Origin: Vespa crabro
Taxonomy: Eukaryota; Arthropoda; Insecta; Hymenoptera; Vespidae
Assembly: GCF_910589235.1 (NCBI RefSeq)
Contig: NW_025813595.1
Location: forward strand, 1,984,001-2,048,000
DNA length: 64,000 bases
Direction of reading: 5' to 3'
In this document: one piece after another, positions 12,366 to 25,750 of the stretch
How the letters are laid out: each line of letters starts with the position of its first letter
Numbering within the stretch: position 1 is the first letter of the stretch
Position numbers and translations under genes: made by a program
Notes under the pieces: generated by a model
What the model was told of the DNA's origin: nothing
Database searches by the model: none
The model's input: the letters and a program-made list of their open reading frames with translations, nothing else

Positions 12366-12489
12366 GTAATAATAATAACGATAATAAAGATAATGACGAC
12401 AATAATAATAATAATATTAATAATAATAACGATAATGAAAATAATAACGATAATAATAATAATAATAACAATAATATTCACCATAATAA

Positions 12490-12780
12490 TGACAATAATA
12501 ACGGTTATGATAAGAATAATATTAATAATATTAACGATATTAATGATAATAACGATATAATCGATAATAAAAATTACAATAGTAACGATAATAACTACAA
12601 TAATGATAATAATAATAATAATTATAACGATAATAACGATAATTTCGATAATAACAATATTAATAAGAGCGATAGTAACGTTAATGGAAATAGCTCTAAA
12701 TTCGATAATAATGATATTAATGAAAATAACTATAATAATAATAATAAATTTAACAATAATAACGATAACAACGATAACAA
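12490..12780 (+). repeat. Duplication E, copy 1
   Basis: It pairs with 25490-25750 (offset about 13.0 kb). Shared phrases include ACGGTTATGA followed by AGAATAATATTAATAATA, GATATAATCGA, ATTAATAAGAGCG and AATGATATTAATGAAAATA. Many substitutions are present, so it is an older pair. A partial third match to its start lies at 25351-25400. Confidence 0.75.
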
Positions 12781-13491
12781 TATAACGATAATAAAGTTGG
12801 TTATAACACTAATAACAACAATAATAACAATAATAAAGATATCATTAATAATAAAAATAACAATTAAAATAACAATTATAATAATAGCTATAATAACGAT
12901 AACAACCATTATAATTATAATAACTATAATAATGATATTAACAATAAGAATAAAAGTAATAATAAAGACATTAACGTTATGAACGATAATAATGATAATA
13001 ACGATACTAATAATAATAATAATAACAATAATAATGATAATAACGATTATAAAAATAATAACAATTATAATGATATTAACAATAAGAATAAAAGTAATAA
13101 TAAAGACATTCACGTTATGAACGATAATAACGATAATAATAATAACAATAATAACGATTATAAGGATAATAATGTTAATAACGATAATAATAGTAATAAT
13201 AGAAACGATAATAAGCATTATGATAATAATAATAAGAACGATAAAATCGATAAAAACGAAATTAACGATAATGACGATAATAACGGTAATGACCATAATA
13301 GCGATTATAATAATAACGATAGTAACGATATTAGTAATAATAATAATAATGATAATAACGTTAATAACAAAAATAATAATAAGGTAATAACGATGTTAAC
13401 GACAAACACGATAATAATGATAATAGCAATAATAATAAAAATAACTATTACAATATAACGATAATAACTATAAGAAAGAGAACAATAATAA
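12781..13491 (+). repeat. Array with a local internal repeat
   Basis: ATTAACAATAAGAATAAAAG followed by TAATAATAAAGACATT occurs at about 12937-12972 and again at about 13075-13109, giving a local repeat about 138 bases apart. Otherwise generic array. Confidence 0.75.
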
Positions 13492-14066
13492 CGATCATAG
13501 CGTTAATAACGATAATAATAATATCAATAATAGCGATAACATCGTTAATAACAATAATCGTAATAATAACGATAATAAGGATAATAACGGTAATAACGAT
13601 AATAATAATAATAATAATAACGATAATAACGATATTACGAAAATAAGGATAACAATAATAACAATAATAATAATAATAACGATATTAATAATAATAAGAA
13701 TAATAAAGACAGTAACAATAATAATAATAGTAATACTAATGTTAATAACGTTATAAACGATATTAACGATAATATTGATTATAATACAAACAATATAATA
13801 GATCGTAATTATGGTTATTAAAGGTAACAATGATTATATTAAATACGATAATAACGACAATAGTAATAATAATAATAACCATAATAATGATAATAAAGAT
13901 ATTAATAATAATAATAATAATAATATTAATAACGATAATATCGATTATAACGAAAATAATAATTACGATAATGACGGTAATAATAATAATAATAAAGTTA
14001 ATAACGATAATTACGATAATGACGATAATATTAATAAAGATAATAAGGTTAATAACGTAAATAGCG

Positions 14067-14100
<34 letters not shown>

Positions 14101-14590
14101 TTATAATAATAATAATATAGATAATAACAATAATAACGATAATAATAATATTAATAATAACAATAAAAACAATAAGATCGATAATAAGCATAATAATAAA
14201 TACGTTAAATAAGATAATATCGATAATAATATTAACAATATTAATGGTAATATGGATTATAATTATAACAATATTAACGATAATATCGATAATAATAATA
14301 ACATATTAACGATAATATCTATAAAAATAATAATAATAATAATAACGATAATAATGATAATAACGATATTAGTAATATTAATAATAAAGATAATTACGAT
14401 AATAACGATAATAATAATTACAATAATAACGATAATAACGATAATAACGATAATAATAATAACAATAATAACGATAATAACGATAATCACGATAATAATA
14501 ATTACAATTATAACGGTAATAACGACAATAATAATAGTTATATTAACAATAATAACAATAATAATGATAATAACGATAATAACGATAGAA
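13492..14590 (+). repeat. Segmental duplication F, copy 1
   Basis: It pairs with 46721-48985. CGATCATA at 13492 matches 46721 (offset 33229). The 97 bases 13942-14038 are identical to 48022-48118 (offset 34080). The stretch from 14213 to about 14520 matches 48597-48870 with scattered changes. Copy 2 is about twice as long because of added array, including about 48180-48590. The part 13510-13580 also matches 36880-36950. Confidence 0.85.
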
Positions 14591-14600
14591 ATAATAATAA

Positions 14601-14970
14601 CGACATTAATAACTATAATAAATATAATAATGATATGGTATTGACGATAATGGCGACAATATTAGTAATAGTAATAACGATAATAACCATAATAACAGCA
14701 ATAAAATTAATAATAATAAAGATAATAACGATATTATCGAAAATAAAGATAAAAGCTATAAAAATAATATTAATAAGAACAATAACAACGATATTAACGA
14801 TAATAAAAATAATAACAGTAACGATAATACGACAATAATAATAAAAACAATAAAAATGATAATAACAATAACAACAATAATAAGGTTAATAACTATATTA
14901 ACTATATCAGTAATAACGGAAATAACATTAATTTCGAAATTAATAATAGCAGCAATAAAGATAATAACGA
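14601..14970 (+). repeat. Dispersed module G, copy 1
   Basis: It begins CGACATTAATAACTATAATA, contains GATATGGTATTGACG and GGCGACAATATTAGTAATAG, and has an inner end at AACGATAATACGACAATAAT (about 14820-14839). A weaker tail with AATTTCGAAATTAATAATAG reaches 14970. Six copies are seen in the window, all in the same orientation. Confidence 0.82.
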
Positions 14971-14988
14971 TAATAATAATAATAATAA

Positions 14989-15080
14989 CGACCTTAATAA
15001 CTATAATAAATATAATAACGATATGGTATTAACGGTAAAAACGACAATAGTGGTAATAGTAATAACAATAATAACGATAA
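14989..15080 (+). repeat. Dispersed module G, copy 2 (partial)
   Basis: CGACCTTAATAACTATAATA with GATATGGTATTAACG and GACAATAGTGGTAATAGTAA matches the first 90 bases of the module directly after copy 1, forming a broken tandem pair. The rest of the unit is absent. Confidence 0.8.
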
Positions 15081-15389
15081 TATCTACTTGATAAACTATA
15101 AAAATAATATTAATAATAATAATAAAAGTAAAAACGGTAATACCGATAATAACAATGATACTAATAATAACTGTAATAAGGATAATAACTATAATAATAT
15201 TAAACATAATAAAGATAACAAGGATAATAACGATAACAATTACAAAAGAGATAATAACGATAATAACAATTATAATTATAATAACGATATTAATATTTAT
15301 AATAATAACATTAATACTGATAATAAGGATAATAACTATAATAATAATAGTAATAATAACAATAATAACTCTAATAACGTTAAAAGCGA

Positions 15390-16330
15390 TAATAAGATTA
15401 TTAACGATAAAAACGATAATTATAAAACCATATTAATAATAATAACGATGTTATCAATGATAACAATAACGATAATAACGATAATATCGGTAATAATGAT
15501 AATATAATTAACGTTAACATCGATACTATTAATAATAATAATAACAATAATGACGATAATAAAAATAATAACTACAATAATAATAACGAAAATAACGATA
15601 ATAACGATATTAATGATAATAATAATAATACCAATAACGACAATAACCATAATAACGATAACAAAGGTAATAATAATAATAATAATAAAAATAATAGTAA
15701 TAATAATAACGTTAATTACGTTAATTACAATAATAATATTAGTAATTAAAACAATAATAGTAATAATAACGATAATAATAAAAACGTTTATATCGATAAT
15801 TTCAATTAAATTAATAACAATATTAACAATTATATCGACAAAAATAATAACAATAATAACAATTTTAAAAATAATATTCATAATAACCATAATAATAACA
15901 TTATTATTAATACCAATAATATTGATAAAAACGATAATAATAATAATATCGATTATAATAACAACGATAATACCGATAATAGTAGTAATAATAATAACGA
16001 TAATGACTATATTTAGGATAATAATAATAACAATAATAGAGATAAGAACGATATTATCTATAATAACAATATTAATAATAACGATAATAACTAAAATAAC
16101 GATGTAATGATAATAATAACAATAATATTAACAATAATATTGATAATAATAATAAGAATAATAGCAATAATAACGATAATAAAGATAATAACGATAATAA
16201 TGATAACGATATTAACGATAATAGTAATAATAATAATATCAAAAATAACAATAATTACGATAATGACTATAATAACAATAATAATAATTACGATAATGGT
16301 GATGATAATAATATCTATAATAACGTTAAT
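15390..16330 (+). repeat. Diverged relative of duplication B
   Basis: AAGATTATTAACGATAAAAA, AACCATATTAATAATAATAA with GATGTTATCAATGATAAC, and ATATCAAAAATAACAATAAT at about 16237 match 9411 onward and 10752 onward with many differences. The overall order is kept, with an offset of about 5.5-6 kb. Confidence 0.6.
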
Positions 16331-17640
16331 AACGATAACAATATTAACAAAAATATCAATAAAAACTATAATAACTATAATAACAATAATAATATTAACA
16401 ATAATAACGATAATAACTATATTAAAAATAACAATAATCTACGATAACTTAGATAAAAACAACAACAATAAAAGGAAAAATAACAAAAATAAGGATAATA
16501 ACGATAATAGCGTCAATAATAAAAATAATAACGATAATAACGATAATAACAATAATAATAATAACGATAATATCGATAATAACATTAATAATACTAGCAG
16601 TAATAACTATTTTAACAGTATTAACTATATTTAAGAAATCAGTAGTAACGATAGTATCGTTAATAATCATCATAATAACGATTATAACGAAAATGACGAG
16701 AATAACGAAAATAATAATAAAATTAATAACGATAATTACGTTAATAACGAAAATAATATCAGCATTAATATCGATAATAACGATAATAATAATAATAAGA
16801 ACAATTACAACATTAAGGATAATAACGAAAATAACGATAATACTAATAAAGATGACAACAATAAAAACAATAATATTAATATTAATAATAACGAAAATAA
16901 GGATAATAACGATAACAACGATAATATTAATATTAAATATCAAGATAATAACCATATTAACTTTAATAACGATACAAACGACAGTAACAATAAAAATAAT
17001 AATAATAATATCGAAAATAAGGATAATAACGATTTCAACGATAATAATAATAACAACAAAAAGGATAATAAAAATAATAAAGATAAAGTAAATAAGGATA
17101 ATAACGATGACAATGATAATAATAATAACAATACTAAAGTAATAACAATAATAACGATTATAAGGATTATATCAATAACGATAATAGTAATAATAATGAG
17201 AAGTAATGAAGATAAAACGATAAAAATGATAATAACTATAATAACAAATATAATAACGATAATAATAATAACAATAATAACGATAAAAACGATATAAACG
17301 ATAACAACAGTAATAATAATGATAATAACTATACTGATAGTAATAACAATAACAATAATAACGATTATAACAATAATTATAGAAAGAATAATAACGATAA
17401 TAATAATAATGACGTTAATAATAATAATAATATTAGAGATATTAACGATAATAAAAACAATAATAATTATAACAATAATAATAATAATAATAGTACCCAT
17501 AATAACGATAATATCGATAATAACGATAGTAATAATAGCGATAATGACGACAATAATAAAAATAATAACGATAATAACGATAATTACGATATAAGGATAA
17601 TAATAAAAGTAATAATAACAATATTAAAAATAATGAGTAT
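16331..17640 (+). repeat. Generic array
   Basis: Degenerate array with slightly more AAAGATAA and GAAAATAA variants than average. No gene or distinct duplication recognised. Confidence 0.8.
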
Positions 17641-17689
17641 AATAACGATAAAAATATTATGATAGTAGTAATAATGAAAGTAATAAAAA

Positions 17690-19160
17690 TTATAGCCATA
17701 AAAACGATTTTAACGATAATAATTATGACGATATTTATGATAATATCGATATTAATAATTGTAATAATAACAATAATAACGATTATAACGATAATAACGA
17801 TAATAATGATAATAACGATAATAATTATATTAATAAAAGGAACAATAATAACGATATTAACGAAAATATTAGTAACAATTGTAACGTTAACAACGTCAAT
17901 AAACATAATAATAATAATAATAATAACAAAAGTAAAGATAACAATAATGACAATAATGGCTATAATATCGATTATAATAATACCGATAATATCGTTATTA
18001 ACGATAATAATAATAATATTAATAACGATATTAAAAATAATTTCAATAATAACAATAATAATAGTAGAAATAATAACAATAATAACGAAAATAAAGATAA
18101 CAATACTATTATTAACGATAACAATGATAATATTAATATAAATAATAACGATAATACCGATAATAACGATTATAACGGTAGTAGCGATAATAAATAAAAT
18201 AACGAAATAATAATAATAATAACAATAATAATAATAATAATAATAAAAAATAATAATGACGATAACAACGATAATAACATTAATAATATCTGTAATAATA
18301 ACAATAATATCAATAATTACGATAATAACGATAATAATAATAACAATAATATCGATAATATCGATAATTATAATAATAATATTAACGATAATTACGATAA
18401 TAATGATAACAAAATTAATAATAATAAAGATAATAACAATATTAACGATAATACCGATAATAACGATAATGAAAATTATAATTGTAATAACAATAATAAA
18501 GATAATGAAGAGAATAACGGTAATAACGATAATAACTATAATAATAATAATAACGAAAATGATAGCAACGATATCATTTATGATATCAACGATAGTAATA
18601 ATAATAATAATATGAATGATAACGAAAATAAAGATAATAACGATAATAATAATTATAATAATTTCAATAATAATAACGTAAATTACAATAATAACGATAA
18701 TAATAATAGTAATTATAAAAATAATAGCAATAATAACAATAATAAAGATAATAATATATACGATTTTAACGACAATAGTAATAATAATAATAACGATAAT
18801 AAATATAATAACGATAATTATAATAATAACAATAATAATAATAAAAATAATAACAATAATTTGCATAATAACGATAATAATAGTGGTAATGTTAAGAATA
18901 ATAACAATAATAACGATAATAAAGATTATGACGATAATAATATTATTCATAATAACGACAATAGTAATAACAATAATAATAACCATATTATCGAAATTAA
19001 TATTAATATTAATAACGATAATAATATACACGATAAAGACGATAAAATCGATAATAATATTAACAAATTTAACTATAATATCGATAATAATATTAACAAT
19101 ATTAACGATAATATCGATTAATAATAATATTATAAACCATAGCGTCGATAATAATAATAA
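17690..19160 (+). repeat. Duplication H, copy 1
   Basis: It pairs with 21594-23300. Shared blocks in the same order are AATAGCCATAAAAACGATTT (17692), AACAATTGTAACGTTA (17875), ATCGATTATAATAATACCGA (17967), a TTTGCATAATAACGATAATA block with GTGGTAATGTTAAG (18861 against 22471, offset 3610) and ATATTATAAACC-TAGCGTCG (about 19127 against 23291). A third, partial relative is at 29750-30000 and a fourth at 44875-45200. The longest low-complexity open frame of the window (minus strand 17442-19172) lies over it and is not considered a gene. Confidence 0.8.
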
Positions 19161-19240
19161 TAATAATAACATTATTAACGATAATAACGATAATAACTAT
19201 AATAATAATAACGAAAATAAAGATAATAATAATATTAACG

Positions 19241-19281
<41 letters not shown>

Positions 19282-20469
19282 GATAATACCGACAGTAACG
19301 ATAATAAAGATAATAACGATAATAACTATAATAACGATAATTGCGATAGTAACGAATATAATATTAACAATAATAACGATATTAGTAATAATATTTATAA
19401 CGATAATAACGATATTTACGATAATAATTATAAGAATAATAAAAGATAATAACGATAGCAACATTAATATGGATGATAATAATAACAATATTAATGATAA
19501 TATCGAAAATTATAATAATACTAATAGCTATAATAACGATAATATCGATAATATCGATAATAATAAGAACGACAATAACGATAAGAATAAAAATAAAATT
19601 TCGGTAGTAACAATAATAACGACAATTACGATAATAACGATAATAATAACAACTATAATGTCGATGATAATGATAACGATCATAAAACTAGTAACGATAA
19701 TAATAATAATAACAATAATAACGATATTAACGAAAATATTAATAACATTAGTAACGAAAACAACGGTAATATCTTTAATAATAATAATAATAATAAAAAA
19801 AGTAAGTATAATAACGGTGACAACTATAATATTAATAACAAATATAACGATAATAACGATAATAACGATAATAATAATACTAATAATGAAGATAATAAGG
19901 ATATCAATGGCAATAACGATAATAATGTTTATAATTATAATATTATTAAAGATAATAACGGTAATATACGATGCTAACAATAACAGCGATAATAATAACT
20001 TACAACAGAAGCAATAATATCGATAATAACTATAGTGTACTTATAATATTAACGATGATAACGATTATAATTATGATAAAAATATTAACGATAATAACAA
20101 TGATAATAATTATAATAATAAAGGTAATGACGATAAAAAAGTATCTAACGTTAATAATAATAAAAGCAATAATAATGATAATAATAGAAGTAATACTAAA
20201 TAAATTAAGAATAATAAATATAATAACGATTATAACAATAACAGTAGTAGTAAGAATAACATTAATAACAATAATAACGATAATAACGATTATAACAATG
20301 TTAACGATAATAATATTAACGATAATAACGATAATAAGCATAATAATAATTATAATTATAATAAAGATAACAACGATATTAACGATAATAATGACAATAA
20401 CAGAAAACAATAATGACGATAATAACGTTAACAAAGATAATATCGATAATAACGATAATAATATTAATA
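19161..20469 (+). repeat. Array with short dispersed phrase AAGTATAATAACGGTGAC
   Basis: AAGTATAATAACGGTGACAA at 19803 recurs, with small changes, at about 30206, 37268, 42408 and 45542. It is one of the most recognisable short phrases in the window because GGTGAC is rare here. No gene is supported around it. Confidence 0.7.
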
Positions 20470-20795
20470 ATAATAATAATAACGAAAGTAAAGATAAAAA
20501 CGATGACTACGATAATAATAATAGCAATAATAATGATAATAATGAAAAAAATAATAATAGTAATAACAATAATATCGCTAATAAGGCTAATGACCATAAT
20601 AATAATAATGATAACGACGATGAAAATAATATTAATAATAACGATAATATCGATAATAATAATAACGTAAATAACGATAATAAAGGTAATAATAGTAAAT
20701 ATAATAACGTTTATAACGGTAATAACGATAACAACGATATTAACATATAATAATAATAATAACGATAATAATAATAATAATAATAACGATAATAT
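20470..20795 (+). repeat. Duplication J, copy 1
   Basis: It pairs with 39171-39510 at offset 18701 (ATAACGACGATGAAAATAAT at 20611 and 39312). It shares AATAATATCGC-AATAA, ATAATGATAATAATGAAAAA and ATAACGTTTATAACG near its end, with about one difference in ten bases. Confidence 0.83.
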
Positions 20796-21593
20796 CGATA
20801 GTGGTAACAATAATATCAATAGTAAAAATAATGACGATTATGACGATAATAATAATAACAATATTATTGATAAACTCGATAATAATAATAATAATAATAA
20901 TAACGATAATATTGATTATAAAGATAATAATGATAATAACGATAATAAAGATAATAACAATAATATCGATTATAACGGTAATAATAATAATAACGCTAAT
21001 GACGATAATAATAATAATAATAACGATAATAATGTTAATTACGAGAATGACAATAATATTAATTACGATAATAACGTTAATAACATATATAACGATAAAA
21101 ATAATAGTAATAATAACAATAAAAACAATAAAAATATTAAGGATAATATAGACATTATTATCAATTATAACAACGATAAATACGATAATAACGATAATAA
21201 AATTAATATTATTTAATATAACAACAATATTAACAATAATATCGATAATAACAATTATAGAAATAATAATAGTAATAGCAATAATAACGATAATAACGAT
21301 AATAACGATAATAGAGATAAGACTAATATCGATAAAACGATAATAAATATAATAATTCTAAGAATAATATATATAACATTGATACTAACGTTAATAACAA
21401 TAATACTAATAACAATAATAACGATAATAACGTCAATAATGATCAGAACGATAATGATATTAATAATAATAACAATAATAACAATTAATACGACATTACG
21501 ATAATAATAAAAGTAATAATAACTATATTAAAAATAATAAGTATAATAATCATAATAACTAAAATAATAGTAGCAATAATGAAAGTAATACCA

Positions 21594-23300
21594 ATAATAG
21601 CCATAAAAACAATTTTAACGATAATAGTAAAAACGATAATAACGATAATATCGATTATAATAATAACATTATACGATAATATCGATATTAATAATTCTAA
21701 TGATAACAATAATAACGATCATAACAATAATAGCGATTATAATAATAATGATAATAATGATAATAATAATAATAATATTATCGTTAGTAAAAATAATAAT
21801 GATAACGATGTTTATAAAAGTAATTATAATAACGATTATAACGATAATAACGATAAAAATGATAATAACGATAATAATTATATTAGTAATTGCAATAATA
21901 ACGATCATAACATTAATAGATAAATCAATAATAACGATATTATCGAAAATATTAATAACAATTGTAACGTTATCAACGATAAAAAAATAATAATAATAAT
22001 AATATTAACGAAAGTAAAGATAATAACGATAACAATAATAACAATAATAGCGATAATATCGATTATAATAATACCGATAATATCGATAATAACGATAATA
22101 ATAATAGAAATAATAACAATAATAACGATAACATAGATAGCGATAATATTATTAACGATAATAATGACGATATTAATATTATTAATAACGATAATAACGA
22201 TAATAAAGATAATAATATTAATATTAATAAAGATAATAACGGTATTAACGATAATACCGATAATAACGATAATAACGATAATCATACTAACGATAATAAC
22301 GATAATAACGGTAATAATGATAGTAATTATAACAACAATAGCAGTAATAACGATAAAAATGATAATAATATATACGATTATAACGACAGTAGTATAAAAA
22401 TAAGAACGATAACAAAAATTATTACGATAATAGTAATAATAATAATTATAATAAAATTAAAAACAACAATTTGTATAATAACGATAATAATAGTGGTAAT
22501 GTTAAGAATAATAACAATAATAACGATAATAACTATAATAACTATAATTTCGATAGTAACGAATATAGTAATAACAATAATAACGATATTAGTAGTAATA
22601 TTAATAAGGATAATAGCAATATTAACAATAATATCGATAATAATAATAAAAAAATTTATAATAATAACGATAATAACGATTATAACGTTAATAATAATAA
22701 TAACAAAATTAGCGATAATAGCAACGAAATTCTAACGATAATAATAATAACAACAATAACGATAATACTGAATATGATGATAAGAAAGATAATAACACTA
22801 ATAATAATAAAAATAATAATGACAATAACGATAACAATGATAATAATATAAGTAATAATAACAATATTAAGATTAATAACTATAATAACGATTATAACGA
22901 TGATAGTATTAGTAATAAAAAGAGAAATAACAATAATAACGATAATAATATTAAAGATTATAACGATAATAACAATAATAATAATAATAATAATAAAGAT
23001 AACAACGATAATAACGATAATAATGACAGTAATAAAAACAACAATGACGATAATAAAGTTAACAATGAAAATAACGATAATAATGTTAATAACAATAATA
23101 GTAATAGTAATAATTAAGATAATAACGATATTTACGATAATAAGGATAATAACAATAAAAATAATAACGAAAATAATGTTAATAATATAAACGATAAAGT
23201 CGATAATATCGATAAAAATGTTAATAAATTTAACGATAATATCGATAAAAATATTAACAATATTAACGATAATATCGATCATAATAATAATATTATAAAC
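21594..23300 (+). repeat. Duplication H, copy 2
   Basis: It matches 17690-19160 (see copy 1), with extra array in the second half so that the offset grows from about 3.6 to 4.15 kb. A diverged restart of the family, with AATTGGGATAGTACCGAATA, lies at 23485-23505 and accounts for the odd GGG there. Confidence 0.8.
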
Positions 23301-23644
23301 CTTAACGTCGATAATAATAATATTAATAATAACATTATTAACGATAATAATCATAATTACTATAATAATAATAACGAAAATAACGATAATAATATTAGCG
23401 ATAATAATAATAATAATAATAATAAAGATAGTTACGATAGTCACTATAATAACGATAATAACGATAATAACTCTTAAACGACAATTGGGATAGTACCGAA
23501 TATAATAATAACAATAATAACAATATTAGTAGTAAAATTAATAACGATAATAAAGATAATTACGATAATGACTATGATAATCATAGTAATAATAAAGGTA
23601 ATAACGATGTAAATGATTCTAACGATAATAATGATAACAACAAT

Positions 23645-24570
23645 AACGATAATAACGAATATGATGTTCAGAATGATAATAATATAATAAACTATAATAA
23701 AAACAATAATGACAATCACGATAATAAAGATAATAATAGAAGTAATAATAACAATATTAAGAATAATAAATATAATAACGATAATAACAATAATAATATT
23801 AGTAATAAAAAAAGTAATAACAATAATAACGATAGAAACGAATTTAAAGATAATAATATTGGTGATAATTACGATAATAACGATAATAATAATAACAATA
23901 ATAACGATAATAAAGATTATAGAGATAATAATAATTATAGTAATAATAACGATATTATAGATACTACCGACAAAATAATAATAATAATCATAACGATTAT
24001 AACGGTAATAACGATAAAAACTATAGAAAAATAACAATAATATCAATAAAAACGATAACAAAGATAATATCGATTTCATCGATAACAATAATAACAATAT
24101 TAACGATTATATCGATCATAATAACAACAAAATCGACAATAATATCGATAATAATAATAACAATAATTTCAATAATAACGATAATAAAGATAATAAGGAT
24201 AATATCGATATTAATAAATAGGATAATATCGGTATCATCGATAATAATAGTAACAATAATAACAATAATACCGATGCTATCGATTATATCGTTAATAATA
24301 ATAACGATAATAATGATAATAGCGATAAAAACAATAACGATATTAACGATAATATTGACAATATTAAAGATGATAATGATAATAATTTAAAAACGATAAT
24401 AATTATCATAATTATAGTAGTAATAACGATAATAACGATATTAAAATTTAAAATGATAACGATAATATAGATAATAATAATAAAATTCATTACTTTAATA
24501 ACGATAATTACGATAATAAAGGTAATAATAATAAAATTAATAATGCTAATAACGAAAATAAAGATAATAA
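23645..24570 (+). repeat. Duplication K, copy 1 (contains module D)
   Basis: It pairs with about 42525-43378 at offsets 18.81-18.88 kb. Shared, in order: AACGAATATGATGTTCAGAA, GACAATCACGATAATAAAGA, GATATTATAGATACTACCGA, GATAATATCGGTATCATCGA, module D, and CGATAATTACGATAATAAAG. Identity is high in blocks of about 150 bases. Confidence 0.85.
24286..24493 (+). repeat. Dispersed module D, copy 2
   Basis: These 208 bases match 31788-31995 at a constant offset of 7502 with three substitutions that I can see, about 98.6 percent identity. Key phrases are GATATTAACGATAATATTGA and AACGATAATAATTATCATAA. Confidence 0.92.
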
Positions 24571-24948
24571 TATTATTAATAATACCGATAATATCGATAA
24601 TAACGATGATAACGGTATTAACGATAATAATAATAGTACTAAAAATAGTAATAATAAAAATGATAATTACGATAATAACGATAATAATAATTACGATAAT
24701 AACGATAGAATCGATAATAATAATAATAATAATAATAACAGTAATAACGGTAATAACGATAATAATGTTAATAATAAGAATTATAATAATAACAATAATA
24801 TCCATAATAATGAGAATGACGACAATAATAATAATAATAATAATATTAATAATACAGACGATAATGACGATAATAATAATAATAATACTAACAATAATAA
24901 CAACAATAACGACAATAACGTTAATAACGATAATAATAATAATAATAA

Positions 24949-25036
24949 CGACATTAATAAATATAAGAAATATAATAACGAAGTGGTATTAACGATAAAA
25001 TCGACAATAGTAGTAATAGTAATAACGATAATAACG
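24949..25036 (+). repeat. Dispersed module G, copy 3 (partial)
   Basis: CGACATTAATAAATATAAGA with GAAGTGGTATTAACG and CGACAATAGTAGTAATAGTA matches the first 90 bases of module G. It follows module D after about 450 bases. Confidence 0.78.
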
Positions 25037-25489
25037 ATAATAACGACAATAAAAATATTAATAATAAAGAAAATATCTATATTATAGCAAATATCGATTA
25101 TAAGGATAATAATGATAATAACAATTATAATAATAACGATAATAACGAAAATAGTAGAATTAATAATAACGATAATAATATAAATAATAATAATAATAAC
25201 GATAATAACAATAATGTCAATAATAATAATAACTATAATATCGATAATAACAATTATAGTAATAATAATAATAACGATAATTATGATAATAATAATAATA
25301 ATAATAAAAGTATTAAAAATTTTAATCACCAGAATACTATCAATAATACCGGTTATGATAAGAATAATATTAATAATAATAACGATAATAATGATAATAA
25401 CAATAATAATAATAATAATAACAATAATAATAATAATAATACTAATAACAATAATAATAATAATATCATTAATACTCACAAGAATAACA

Positions 25490-25750
25490 ATAATAACGGT
25501 TATGAGAAGAATAATATTAATAATAATATCGATAATAATGATAATAACGATATAATCGAAAATAATGATAATAATACTAATAATTATAACGATAATAACA
25601 GTAATATCGAAAATAATAATATTAATAAGAGCGTTAATAACGTTAACAGTAATAAGTATAAAATCGATAGTAATGATATTAATGAAAATATCCATAATAA
25701 TAAAAATAAATATAACAATACTAACGTTAATAACAATAACAATAATAACA
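25490..25750 (+). repeat. Duplication E, copy 2
   Basis: Partner of 12490-12780. AATAAGAGCGTTAATAACGT and GATAGTAATGATATTAATGA are its clearest shared phrases. Confidence 0.75.

Noticed and set aside
17442..19172. Open frame of 576 codons on the minus strand, Ile/Val/Asn-rich, looking like a membrane protein
   Set aside because: It follows directly from the repeat unit read in an open frame, has no domain, overlaps other open frames on both strands, and its duplicate at 21.6-23.3 kb does not keep the frame.
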